Positions 8,781 through 17,077 of a DNA stretch of 64,000 nucleotides are shown here, in pieces. The notes under the pieces are model-generated. The model was not told where the DNA came from, made no database searches, and was given only the letters and a program-made list of their open reading frames with translations. Location of the stretch: positions 9,548,001 to 9,612,000 of the forward strand of contig NZ_CP070225.1 of NCBI RefSeq assembly GCF_021631985.1. Direction: 5' to 3'. Made by a program: the position numbers and the translations under genes. The DNA comes from Sandaracinus amylolyticus (GTDB lineage Bacteria; Myxococcota_A; Polyangia; Polyangiales; Sandaracinaceae). Numbering within the stretch: the stretch's first letter is position 1; every line of letters starts with the position of its first letter.

Positions 8781-9572
8781 ATGCGCGCCCACGCCATGGT
8801 GATCGCTGCGGGCGCGAGCATGATGCTCGCGCTCGCAGTCGTTCCCGCGGCGGCACAGGACGAAGATCCGGCGGCGGTCGCGGCGCGGGTGCGCGAGCAG
8901 GGCGGATATCCGCCCGACGTCAGGGTGCTGGTGCCCGACCACGAAGCGGGCAGCGACGTCGACGGCGCCGAGGGCGCGGGACGTGGGCCGCGCGGCGAGA
9001 CGATCGACGGCGAGCGCGAGTCGCCCGATCCCGGGCCGCAGGTCGAGCTGCCCTTCGTGCGGCGGATCCTCGAGTGGCTCGCGAGCGTGCTCGCGTCGCT
9101 CTCGGGTCCGCTCGGGTACGTGGTCCTCGCGCTCGGCCTCGCGGTGCTCGCGCTGGTGATCGTGTTCTTCGTCGCGAGCCTGCGCTTCCGCGCGCCGCGC
9201 ATCGAGGCGAGCGCGCGCTACGAGGGCACGGGCGAGGGCGCGATCGATCCGCTGCTCGTCGGCACCGGTGAGAGCGCGGACGCGCTCGCGGCGCAGGGCC
9301 GATGGCGCGAGGCGATCCACGCGCTCTTCCTCGACACGCTGGCGCGGGTCGGCGGTGCGGAGGGACGTCATCGATCGCGCACCGCGCGCGAGCTGGTGCG
9401 CGCGATCGACGCGGGTCGTACCGGGCGTGCGGAGCTCGAGTCGCTGCTCGATCTGACCGAGCTCGTGTGGTTCGGCGCGCGCGATGCCGACGAGGATCAC
9501 TTCCAGCAGGCGCGCGCGCTCGCCGAGGCCGCGCCGCGCGGCGCGGTCATCGAAGAGGAGGACGCGTCGTGA
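8781..9572 (+). CDS. DUF4129 domain protein, membrane-anchored
   Basis: The 263-residue protein has a signal peptide ending AAAQ near residue 26, then an acidic and Gly-rich spacer. One strong membrane helix (about 113-135) precedes a cytoplasmic DUF4129 domain. That domain shows the family features: an AAQGRWREAIHALFLDTL helix, an RTARELVRAI segment and a final ELVWFGARDADEDHFQQA signature. DUF4129 proteins are regularly encoded with MoxR ATPases, DUF58 proteins and transglutaminases. The stop overlaps the next gene by 4 bp (GTGA), indicating translational coupling. Biochemical role is unknown. Confidence 0.85.
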   Translation: MRAHAMVIAAGASMMLALAVVPAAAQDEDPAAVAARVREQGGYPPDVRVLVPDHEAGSDVDGAEGAGRGPRGETIDGERESPDPGPQVELPFVRRILEWLASVLASLSGPLGYVVLALGLAVLALVIVFFVASLRFRAPRIEASARYEGTGEGAIDPLLVGTGESADALAAQGRWREAIHALFLDTLARVGGAEGRHRSRTARELVRAIDAGRTGRAELESLLDLTELVWFGARDADEDHFQQARALAEAAPRGAVIEEEDAS

Positions 9573-10798
9573 GCGAGCGCGCGCTCTTCGGTGATCGCGT
9601 GCGCCTCGTCGTGATCGCGGTCGCGGTGATGTCGCTCGTCGCGACGGTCGGTGCGCTGGTGTTCGGGCGGCGGCTGACGACGCCCGAGGCGCAGCCCCGC
9701 GACTCGTACGGCGGGGGCGCGCTCGGACACCGCGCGTTCGTCGAGACGATGCGCGCGCTCGGCGTGCGGGTGCAGCGATGGACGCGCCCCGAGTGGGACT
9801 CGGTCAGCGCGCCGCTGTGGATCATCGAGCCCAACCAGCCGTGGGTGATGTGGCAGTCGAGCACGACGACGCTCGGCGAGCTGGTGCGCGCGCGCGCCGA
9901 CGCCGAGCGGGTCACCGTGATCGTGCTGCCGAAGTGGCGCCCCGGCGTGCTCGGCATGGTCGAGGACGAAGACGCGATCGCGATCGCCGCGATCCTCACC
10001 GAGCTGCCCTTCGCGGTGTCGCTGTCGCGCGGTCCGATCGAGGACGACTGGCAGACCATCGAGGCGCGGGAGCCGGGTCGAGAGGCGACGCGAAGGCTCG
10101 AGCTGCGATGGCCCCAGCGGGTGCAGGGCGGCGTTCCGGTGCTCTCGGACGACGAGGGCAGCTTCGTGGTGCACGACGACAAGGCGCTGATCTACGTGGT
10201 GTCCGATCCCGACCTGCTGCACTCGTTCAACCTGCAGCGCGGGGCGCACGCCGCGTTCTGGCGGGACTTCGCGCGCGACACGCTGCACGCCGAGGACATC
10301 GTCGTCGACGAGGTCTTCCACGGCGCGGTGCGCACGCGATCACTGCCCGAGCTCTTCGGGCGATGGCCCGGCGTGCTGGTGCTGGTGCACGGCGCGATCG
10401 TCGCGCTGGTGGTGCTCCTGATGGGACGGCGCCGCTTCGGTCCGCCCGATCCGATCCCCGAGGCGCTCGGTCGCGGGCCGCGCGAGGTGATCGAGGTCGC
10501 GGCGTCGGTGCTCGCGAACGGCTCGCGCGAGACGACGCTCGCGCTGCGCTACGTCGAGGACGTGATCGGCGATCTGCATCGACGGCTCGGCCTGAGCGAG
10601 GCCGCGACGGTCGACGCGCGTGCCGCGTTGATCGATCAGGCCGCGGAGCGACGGCGCGTGGGCGCGAGCGCGACGAAGCTGCTCGCCGAGGCGCGCGCCG
10701 TGGAGAAGACGCGGCGGCGGCGCGAGGCGCTGGTGATCGCGCGACGCGCCGCGGAATTGCGCGCGGCGCTGATGGGGAAGAAGGAGGAGCGGGCATGA
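9569..10798 (+). CDS. DUF4350 domain protein
   Basis: Translation from the GTG that overlaps the DUF4129 stop gives 409 residues: an N-terminal membrane helix (RVRLVVIAVAVMSLVATVGA), an extracytoplasmic alpha/beta domain and a second helix near residues 265-285 (GVLVLVHGAIVALVVLLMG). A basic helical cytoplasmic tail follows. The N-terminal 'GHRAFVETMRALGVRVQRW' and the YVVSDPDLLHSFNL segment are typical of DUF4350, a GATase-like fold often sited between DUF4129 and MoxR genes. In-frame upstream codons are ignored because they lie inside the DUF4129 gene. Function is unknown but probably linked to the MoxR chaperone-like system. Confidence 0.85.
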   Translation: MSERALFGDRVRLVVIAVAVMSLVATVGALVFGRRLTTPEAQPRDSYGGGALGHRAFVETMRALGVRVQRWTRPEWDSVSAPLWIIEPNQPWVMWQSSTTTLGELVRARADAERVTVIVLPKWRPGVLGMVEDEDAIAIAAILTELPFAVSLSRGPIEDDWQTIEAREPGREATRRLELRWPQRVQGGVPVLSDDEGSFVVHDDKALIYVVSDPDLLHSFNLQRGAHAAFWRDFARDTLHAEDIVVDEVFHGAVRTRSLPELFGRWPGVLVLVHGAIVALVVLLMGRRRFGPPDPIPEALGRGPREVIEVAASVLANGSRETTLALRYVEDVIGDLHRRLGLSEAATVDARAALIDQAAERRRVGASATKLLAEARAVEKTRRRREALVIARRAAELRAALMGKKEERA

Positions 10799-11751
10799 CC
10801 CCGGACGTGGTGCGGCATCACCTGCGCGCGCTGAGCGAGCAGATCGGGCGCGTGGTGTACGGCGCGGAGGAGCACACGCGCCTCGCGTTCGTCGCGATCG
10901 CGGTGCGCGGGCACGTGCTGCTCGAGGGCGTGCCGGGCACCGGCAAGACGCTCTTCGCGCAGTGCCTCAGCCGCGCGCTCGGCCTTCCGATGCGGCGCCT
11001 GCAGTGCACGCCCGATCTGATGCCCGGCGACGTGCTCGGCGCGAACGTCTTCGACTTCCGCACCCAGACGTTCCACCTGACGCAGGGCCCGGTGTTCACC
11101 GAGGTCCTGCTCGCCGACGAGATCAACCGCACGCCGCCGAAGACCCAGAGCGCGCTGCTCGAGGCGATGCAGGAGCGCAGCGTCACGATCGACGGCACGA
11201 CGCACTCGCTCTCCGATCGCTTCACCGTGATCGCGACCCAGAACCCGGTGGAGCAGGAGGGCACGTACCCGCTCCCCGAGGCCCAGCTCGATCGCTTCTT
11301 GTTCAAGCTCGACGTGGGCTATCCCGCGTTCGAGCAGGAGCTGCGCGCGGTGCTCACGCACGGCGGCCAGGCGGGCATGCCGCCGATCGACTCGCTCGGC
11401 ATCGAGCCGGTGATGGACCCGCAGCAGATCGATCAGCTGCGCACGATGCCGGGGCGCGTGCACCTCGATCCGAAGATCGGCGAGTACGTGGTCGGGCTCG
11501 CGCGCGCGACGCGCCAGCATCCGGCGCTCGCGGTCGGGCTCTCGCCGCGCGCGGCGACGATGCTCGCGGCCGCGGCGCGCGCGGCGGCGCTCTGCGCAGG
11601 GCGCGACTTCGTGGTGCCCGACGACGTGAAGAGCCTCTTCGTCCCGCTCGCCCACCATCGCGTGGTGATCACGCCGAGCGCGGAGATGGAGGGCGTGCGC
11701 GTCGAGACCGCGCTCGCCGAGATCCTCGCGCAGATCGCGCCCCCGAGGTGA
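10795..11751 (+). CDS. MoxR-family AAA+ ATPase
   Basis: The 318-residue protein is a complete MoxR ATPase. Walker A is GVPGTGKT (about residues 45-52), Walker B is LLADEINR (about 103-110), and the sensor region is ATQNPVEQEGTYPLPEAQLD with the MoxR signature. A lid domain follows. MoxR proteins act as chaperone-like unfoldases that work with VWA or DUF58 proteins. ATGA overlap with the DUF4350 stop shows coupling. The DUF58, SpoIIM and RDD genes normally found beside moxR are about 7 kb away at 18.8-22.2 kb on the same strand. An 84-bp repeat array follows the stop within 10 bp. Confidence 0.95.
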   Translation: MTPDVVRHHLRALSEQIGRVVYGAEEHTRLAFVAIAVRGHVLLEGVPGTGKTLFAQCLSRALGLPMRRLQCTPDLMPGDVLGANVFDFRTQTFHLTQGPVFTEVLLADEINRTPPKTQSALLEAMQERSVTIDGTTHSLSDRFTVIATQNPVEQEGTYPLPEAQLDRFLFKLDVGYPAFEQELRAVLTHGGQAGMPPIDSLGIEPVMDPQQIDQLRTMPGRVHLDPKIGEYVVGLARATRQHPALAVGLSPRAATMLAAAARAAALCAGRDFVVPDDVKSLFVPLAHHRVVITPSAEMEGVRVETALAEILAQIAPPR

Positions 11752-11757
11752 GTGCCC

Positions 11758-12009
11758 GCGGGAGTGCTCGTCCCGCCGGTCCCGGACGGGAGCGCGCGAA
11801 GCGCGCGGACGGTAGGGCCCGGTGGGCGAGCCGAGTTGTTTGCGGGAGTGCTCGTCCCGCCGGTCCCGGACGGGAGCGCGCGAAGCGCGCGGACGGTAGG
11901 GCCCGGCGGGCGAGCCGAGTTGTTTGCGGGAGTGCTCGTCCCGCCGGTCCCGGACGGGAGCGCGCGAAGCGCGCGGACGGTAGGGCCCGGCGGGCGAGCC
12001 GATTTCTTG
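11758..12009 (+). repeat. Three tandem 84-bp structured repeats
   Basis: Near-identical units start at 11758, 11842 and 11926. Each can fold into one long hairpin: GCTCG-T-CCCGCCGG near the left pairs with CCGGCGGG-CGAGC near the right, and the tip holds GCGCGC-GAA-GCGCGC. The unit length is a multiple of three, so the array stays open as a 28-residue repeat, but nothing suggests it is translated. A diverged single copy lies at 55846-55923. The array separates the MoxR gene from the next gene and could act as a transcription attenuator or mRNA-stabilising element, by analogy with REP/BIME sequences. Confidence 0.9.
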
Positions 12010-12019
12010 AGACAGTGAG

Positions 12020-12835
12020 ATGATCACCGATCGAGATCCCGAGCTGGTCGCGCTCGCGCCGCTCGCGCCGCCGCGGACCGTCGCGACGAGCTGGCTGCGG
12101 CTGGTGGTGCGCGATGCGAGCGGGTGCGAGCGCGGCGCGCGCACGCTCGACGCAGCGGACGCGCGGGTGTGGTGCGACGCGGCGTTCGCCGACGATCACG
12201 TGGTGGTCGTGATCGAGGAGACGTTGACCGGCGCCCAGCAGGTGCAGGCGTTCCACGTCGAGAGCGGCGCGCCCGCGGGCCTGCACGTGCGGGTCGACGA
12301 CGCGCGGATCGCGACCCATCCCGGGCTGCGCGAGGTGGTGATCGCGACGGCGCGCTCGCTCGCGGTGTGGGGCGTGGACGGCACGCGCCGCGGCGAGTGG
12401 AGCGGCGTGTACGTCGGCGAGAGCGCGCTCGGCGCGTCGATCGTGGTGCACGTCGACGAGGATCTGATCACGGTGCTCGATCGTGGGCGCGGGACGCGGC
12501 GGCACGTGCGCAACCCGCGACGTCGCGAGCCCGACGCGGTGTCGCTCGATCCCGACGAGCGGCACGTCGACGTCGTGTGGAACGGCGGCAAGGTCGATCG
12601 CATCTCGCTCGACGACGGACATCTCGCGCCGCTGGGGCATCACCTCGGCGCGCGGTGGATCGTGAGCCGGCCCGATCGCGTGTACACGGCGGACGAGAGC
12701 CTCGTGATCGAGCGGACGATCGCGACCGGCGCGACGCGGGTGATCGAAGGCGTGCACGGGCCGCTCGGGTGGGCGGCCCGCGAGGGTGTCCTCCTCGGCG
12801 TGTCGTGCGGGCGTGTCGTCGCGACCGACGTCTGA
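12020..12835 (+). CDS. Hypothetical protein, beta-rich
   Basis: The ATG at 12020 follows the repeat array by about 10 bp. The 271-residue product has no signal peptide. It is dominated by alternating short hydrophobic strands and turns (for example VVVVIEETL, REVVIATARSLAVWG and VDVVWNGGKVDRISLDDG), suggesting a beta-propeller-like fold without an assignable catalytic site. It may be the last gene of the MoxR operon, though the hairpin array could reduce read-through. The gene to its right is convergent with a 3 bp gap. I do not recognise the family. Confidence 0.7.
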   Translation: MITDRDPELVALAPLAPPRTVATSWLRLVVRDASGCERGARTLDAADARVWCDAAFADDHVVVVIEETLTGAQQVQAFHVESGAPAGLHVRVDDARIATHPGLREVVIATARSLAVWGVDGTRRGEWSGVYVGESALGASIVVHVDEDLITVLDRGRGTRRHVRNPRRREPDAVSLDPDERHVDVVWNGGKVDRISLDDGHLAPLGHHLGARWIVSRPDRVYTADESLVIERTIATGATRVIEGVHGPLGWAAREGVLLGVSCGRVVATDV

Positions 12836-12838
12836 CGC

Positions 12839-13297
12839 TCACGACGCGAGCGTGCCGACGCCGACCTCGCCGAGGAGCGCGGTGACCGGCGGATCGGGAT
12901 CGACGATCCCGCGTGCCGCGAGCTCGGCGATCGCGGTGGCGTGGTTCGCGAGCTGGACGTGCTTCGGTGCCGCGCGGACGCGCACGCGCTGCTTGAGCTC
13001 GACGACGACGCAGCGACGCAGCGCGCGCGGCGCGGACATGTCGACGACCACGAGATCGCCGCACGAGCGGAGCTGATCGCAGCGGAACACCCAGAGCTGG
13101 GTGCGCGCCGCGAGCAGCTCGCGCACGAAGCGACGCTCGTGGCTGTGGAGCCCGAAGCGGTATTCGAGCTCGCGCGGATCGCGCAGATCCCCGCGCGCCC
13201 GGGCGATGCGCGCGACGTCGAGCCCGACGCGCAGCGCGCGATGCGGGAGATGGAGGAGCCACGGCTCGCCCGGCGAGCCGTCTCGTGTCGTTGCCAT
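12839..13297 (-). CDS. Hypothetical protein
   Basis: A 152-residue soluble protein without signal peptide or membrane segment. It has a basic N-terminal half (HRALRVGLDVARIARARGDL), two cysteines (Cys73 and Cys79 region, FRCDQLRSCGD), and an alpha-helical C-terminus (VQLANHATAIAELAARGIV). Codon use is normal for this chromosome. It converges with the hypothetical gene on its left and shares no operon. The 214 bp to its right hold its promoter region and the terminator hairpin of the next leftward gene. No family recognised. Confidence 0.6.
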   Translation of the reverse strand: MATTRDGSPGEPWLLHLPHRALRVGLDVARIARARGDLRDPRELEYRFGLHSHERRFVRELLAARTQLWVFRCDQLRSCGDLVVVDMSAPRALRRCVVVELKQRVRVRAAPKHVQLANHATAIAELAARGIVDPDPPVTALLGEVGVGTLAS

Positions 13298-13456
13298 GAA
13301 TCGAGCCCACGTCGAGAGACCGAATCTCGACCGGGCCCACGTCGGACGGCTTCGGCGCGGATCAGCGCCGCCGTCCGTGAGCCCGGTTCAGCACGAAGAG
13401 GCGAGGGCGTTCATGGCGTCGGAGATGTGGTCCGAGCCCTCGTGACCGTCAAATGC

Positions 13457-13491
13457 GAGAGACCGCGGCACACCTGGCGCCGCGGTCTCTC
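13457..13491 (-). terminator. Hairpin terminator after the fibro-slime lipoprotein gene
   Basis: A perfect 12-bp stem (GAGAGACCGCGG with CCGCGGTCTCTC) with an 11-base loop lies 20 bases beyond the stop at 13512. On the minus strand it is followed by GCATTTGACGG, a very weak T stretch. Position and stem strength favour a transcription terminator. Confidence 0.7.
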
Positions 13492-13511
13492 TCGCTCTCG
13501 ATGTCGCTCGA

Positions 13512-15404
13512 TCAGAGGAGCGTCAGTCGGCACTCCGCGTCACAGGCGCTCGAGGTCGCGCCGTTCTCCTCGCCTGCGTCGCACTCCTCGGTGCCCTGCC
13601 GGACTCCGTCGCCGCACCGCGGTCCGGCCGTGCAGTCGGGGTTGCACCCGCCGTATCGACCGTCGTTGTCGGGACCCTCGTCGCACTGTTCGACACCGCT
13701 CGCGACCTCGCCGTCGCCGCAATACGGGCCACGACTGCGGCAATCCGCCCCGCAGCGACCGTACTCGCCCGTGTTCATCCCCGGCCCGTCGTCGCACAGC
13801 TCGAACCGGGTCACGATTCCGTCGCCACAGGTCCAGTCGCAGTCCGACTCGCGGGTGACGAACCCGGAGAGCGTCAGTCGGAAATTCGACGCGCAACAAC
13901 GACGCTCCGCGTGGAACACGATCACTTCGTACACCCCGCCGACCCGCAGTCGATCGCGGCACTCGGTGACGATCGCGGTCTGTCGCGCGTCTCCCGCGTT
14001 GGCGGGGTTCGCGAAGTCCATCACCGCGCCGACCGCGGGGTGCAGACCGCCGACGTCGAGGCAGAGATGTCCGTCGACGAACACCCACACATCGTCGTCA
14101 CCGCGGAAGTCGAGGCGCTCGTCACCTTGGTACTGGAACCAATATCGGATCTCGGTGGTGAACCCGTAGTTGTGGTCCTCCATGTACGTCTCGGGCGCGG
14201 TCGAGGTCGGCGAGTCCCAGCCCAGCGCGTCGAGCGGGAAGAACGCGGTGCTCGAGAATTCGTACTGATCGGTCGTGCCGACGCGCGTCAGCTCGAGGGT
14301 CGAGAGCACCGGCATGTTGCGCGCGCTGTCTCGATACCAGTCGTGGAACGACTCCGTGGAGAGCGCGCCCGCGCCGCCGACCACGAGACCGCTGAACACC
14401 GGTCGCCGCTCACCGTCGAGCGTGTCGGTGACCATGTCGAACGTGATTCCCTCACCCCCGCGCGTGTTGAAGTCGGGGTGGGTCGGACTGCCTGCCTGAT
14501 CGCCGCCGCGGAAGTCGCGATGGACGACCGGCAGTCGAATCGAGGGCGGCAGCGGCTGCTCGACGAGCGAGCACTCGAATCCGGCCTCTTCGTCGCAGGT
14601 CGCGGAGCAGCCGTCTCCGTCCTGCGTGTTGCCGTCGTCGCACTCCTCGGCGGTGCCCGGCAGGATGACGCCGTCGCCGCACACTGCGGTGCAGGTGCCG
14701 CCCATGCACGAGGGCTCGTTGCGACACTCGTTGTCGCAGCCGTCGTAAGCACGGACATTGCCGTCGTCGCACTGCTCGACGCCCTGGCGCAGTCCGTCGC
14801 CGCAGGTCGTCGCGACACACGCCGCGCCCGGCGTGGGGCAGTGATATCCGGGCTCGAGACGGCACTCCGCGCTGCAGCCCGGGCTCGCCGCGTCGCCATC
14901 GTCGCACTGCTCGAATCCCGCGATGATTCCATCACCGCAGCGCGCGGCCTGACACTCGAGGCCGGGAATCGTGCACTCCCACCCTGCCTCGACCTGACAG
15001 GTCGCGTCACATCCGTCGCCGGCGTCGTCGTCACCGTCGTCGCAGCGCTCGGGCGCCTCCACCCTGCGGTCTCCGCACACGATCGCGCGGCACGCGCCGC
15101 CGGCGGGAGGACAGCGGAATCCCTCTTCGACGGTGCAGGTCTCCGAGCAGCCGTCGGCGGGATCGGTGTCTCCGTCGTCGCAGGCCTCGGTGATCCCGCG
15201 CATTCCGTCGCCGCACAGGTCCCCGGCGTCGGCGCGCGGCAGTGCGTCGCGCGGCGGGGGTGTGCTCGCGTCGCGGACCGGGCCCGCATCGAGGGTGCCG
15301 AGCGGTGCGCCGGAATCGGGTGTGGGCCGCGCTGGATCGTCGGGATCACACGCGGCGAGACACACGAACGAGAACGAGACGACAGATGCGCAGACCAACC
15401 GCAT
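13512..15404 (-). CDS. Cys-rich lipoprotein with DUF4215 repeats and a fibro-slime domain
   Basis: Starting at the ATG at 15404 gives a 630-residue lipoprotein (signal ending VCLAAC). An Asp/Pro spacer precedes about five to six repeats of the CGDG...CDDG...GCS..C type (DUF4215, the myxobacterial disorganised Cys-rich repeat). Then comes a PA14-like fibro-slime domain (about 330-500) with the hallmark DFRGDDDVWVFVDGHLCLDV, and three more CGDG repeats at the C-terminus. Fibro-slime domains were named from Dictyostelium and Myxococcus surface proteins. The protein is most likely a cell-surface or extracellular-matrix component. In-frame codons upstream of the lipoprotein signal are not part of the gene. 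Confidence 0.9.
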   Translation of the reverse strand: MRLVCASVVSFSFVCLAACDPDDPARPTPDSGAPLGTLDAGPVRDASTPPPRDALPRADAGDLCGDGMRGITEACDDGDTDPADGCSETCTVEEGFRCPPAGGACRAIVCGDRRVEAPERCDDGDDDAGDGCDATCQVEAGWECTIPGLECQAARCGDGIIAGFEQCDDGDAASPGCSAECRLEPGYHCPTPGAACVATTCGDGLRQGVEQCDDGNVRAYDGCDNECRNEPSCMGGTCTAVCGDGVILPGTAEECDDGNTQDGDGCSATCDEEAGFECSLVEQPLPPSIRLPVVHRDFRGGDQAGSPTHPDFNTRGGEGITFDMVTDTLDGERRPVFSGLVVGGAGALSTESFHDWYRDSARNMPVLSTLELTRVGTTDQYEFSSTAFFPLDALGWDSPTSTAPETYMEDHNYGFTTEIRYWFQYQGDERLDFRGDDDVWVFVDGHLCLDVGGLHPAVGAVMDFANPANAGDARQTAIVTECRDRLRVGGVYEVIVFHAERRCCASNFRLTLSGFVTRESDCDWTCGDGIVTRFELCDDGPGMNTGEYGRCGADCRSRGPYCGDGEVASGVEQCDEGPDNDGRYGGCNPDCTAGPRCGDGVRQGTEECDAGEENGATSSACDAECRLTLL

Positions 15405-15486
15405 GCTGGTCCGATATCGTACCGAGTCAGCCTCGCTCCAACGGGTGCGCGATCGACGCGCATCGACTCGAGTGCGCGAGTGTCGA

Positions 15487-16935
15487 TCAGCCGCTTTCCG
15501 GCGTTCCCATGCACCGCACTGCGGGCCCTCGCTCGCACTGCGGCACGAACGCCACACCCTCGCGCCGCGCGTCGAGGAACTCGAGCAGCTCGGGGATCGC
15601 CCACAGCGTCCCTTGCACGTGCCCCGCGCCCTCGCACTCGAGGTACGTGAGCGGCATTCCCGCGGCGCAGAGCGTGTCGTACGCGGCGCGCTCGATCGGC
15701 GGGTGGATGAGCGCGTCATCGGCCGCGACGACGAAGAGGATTCCGTAGCCGGGATCGCTGGGCCCGATACGCGGAACCGACGTCGTGGTGAGCGAGCCCT
15801 CGCGCAGCCAGCACCCGACGGGCTCGACTGCGCCGGCGCCTTCGCTCGCGACCGCGTCGAGGAACGTCGTGGTGAAGAGCGCGTCGAGCGACGGAGGATC
15901 GTCGAGCGCGTCACCGGGATCGCACGAGGCCGCGAGCGCCGCGGGGATGTCGGCGTCGAGCGGCGACACGAAGATCGACGCGAGCGCGTCCTCGGCGCCG
16001 TACCACGGCGCTTGGGTCGTGATCATCGCGGTGAAGTTCGCGGTCGCGGGCACCACGCTCGCGAGCGCGCGCTCGGCCTGGCCCACGAGGTCCGCGGTCG
16101 GCACCGTCGCGGCTGCGCCGATCGGCGTGAGCTCGCGCGCGTAGTAGGGCGCGAGGCGATCGACCCAGAGCGTGGCGTGCCCGCCCTGCGAGCCTCCGAA
16201 GATCGCCATTCGCGGTGACGCGCAGAGCGCGCCCCGATCGTCCGCGAGCAGGCGAGCCGCAGCGCGCGCCGCATCGAGCGAGGCGATCGCGGTGGCCTCG
16301 CCGACGAGATACGGATGCAGCGCTCCGTAGGGCGCGCCCGCGCTCTCGAGACCGAGGTAGTCGGGCGCGACCGCGATCCATCCGAAGCTCGCGAAGAGCG
16401 CGGCGAGCGCGGCGGTGTCGGGATCGCCGGTGGGCCCGCAGCCCGCGGTGAAGCCCGACGTGCCGTGCAGCACGAGGAGGATCGGCAGCTCGTCGCGCTG
16501 CTCGAGATCACTCGGATACGCGATCAGCGCCGACGACTCGACGAGCGCACCGCGATCCTGGGTGACGTAGGCGACGGTCTCGGTGCGCACGACGTGCTCG
16601 GGGTCGCGCGGCAAGGTCACGTCGACGCCCGCGGCGAGGCCGCGCAGGAGCGCGGGGCTGTACGTGGTGCCGGTGTCGCGCGAGACGATCTCGCCGAGCC
16701 GATCGGAGCGCAGCCATGCTCCCGGCGACGCGCCGCAGCGCGGCGGTGCGCTCGCGATCGCGTCGGTCTCGGCGGTGCCCGCGACGATCGGCGCCAGCGC
16801 CGGGCACGCGGGGAACGTGGCCGCGTCGGGTGGTGGCGCGGACGCGTCGGGCATCGTCGCGGGCCCGTCGTCGTCGCCGCACGCGGCGAGCAGGAGAGAG
16901 AGCGAGAGGGCGAGGGAGACACGACGCGTCGTCAC
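15487..16935 (-). CDS. Secreted alpha/beta hydrolase (secretory lipase type), lipoprotein
   Basis: The 482-residue protein has a lipoprotein signal (LSLSLLLAACGDDD), an Asp/Pro linker, then an alpha/beta hydrolase. The nucleophile elbow is GGSQGGH (about residues 244-250). Asp in VVAADDALIHPP and His in GAGHVQG complete a plausible triad, and HGTSGF precedes the oxyanion region. The overall plan matches fungal-type secretory lipases and related bacterial prolyl-peptidase-like esterases. It is surface anchored and would hydrolyse ester or lipid substrates outside the cell. It is divergent from the Cys-rich lipoprotein gene on its right and shares its intergenic control region. Confidence 0.85.
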   Translation of the reverse strand: MTTRRVSLALSLSLLLAACGDDDGPATMPDASAPPPDAATFPACPALAPIVAGTAETDAIASAPPRCGASPGAWLRSDRLGEIVSRDTGTTYSPALLRGLAAGVDVTLPRDPEHVVRTETVAYVTQDRGALVESSALIAYPSDLEQRDELPILLVLHGTSGFTAGCGPTGDPDTAALAALFASFGWIAVAPDYLGLESAGAPYGALHPYLVGEATAIASLDAARAAARLLADDRGALCASPRMAIFGGSQGGHATLWVDRLAPYYARELTPIGAAATVPTADLVGQAERALASVVPATANFTAMITTQAPWYGAEDALASIFVSPLDADIPAALAASCDPGDALDDPPSLDALFTTTFLDAVASEGAGAVEPVGCWLREGSLTTTSVPRIGPSDPGYGILFVVAADDALIHPPIERAAYDTLCAAGMPLTYLECEGAGHVQGTLWAIPELLEFLDARREGVAFVPQCERGPAVRCMGTPESG

Positions 16936-16958
16936 GGGCGCGAGACTATCCCGCTCGG

Positions 16959-17026
16959 CGCTACGGATTCCGTAGCGGATCTGGTCGAGCGCGCTTTTCA
17001 GGCGCTTTCAGCACGGTTCAGGCGCG
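16959..17026. promoter_or_regulatory. Palindrome plus three 10-bp direct repeats in a divergent promoter region
   Basis: Between two divergent lipoprotein genes lies CGCTACGG-ATT-CCGTAGCG (16959-16977), an 8-bp inverted repeat. It is followed by three TTCAG/TTCAGC motifs whose TTCA begins at 16997, 17007 and 17017, exactly 10 bp apart. Such helically phased repeats are typical of binding sites for response regulators or extracytoplasmic regulators. No protein can be assigned. Confidence 0.45.
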
Positions 17027-17077
17027 TGTCGCGCAGCGCGGTGATAGCTCGCTGCTCTCTCGAGGAGGGCAGACGAG

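Noticed and set aside
11752-12018. Open reading frame across the 84-bp repeats
   Set aside because: It is open only because the unit is a multiple of three without stops; it lacks a ribosome site and resembles no protein, and the same repeat elsewhere is intergenic.
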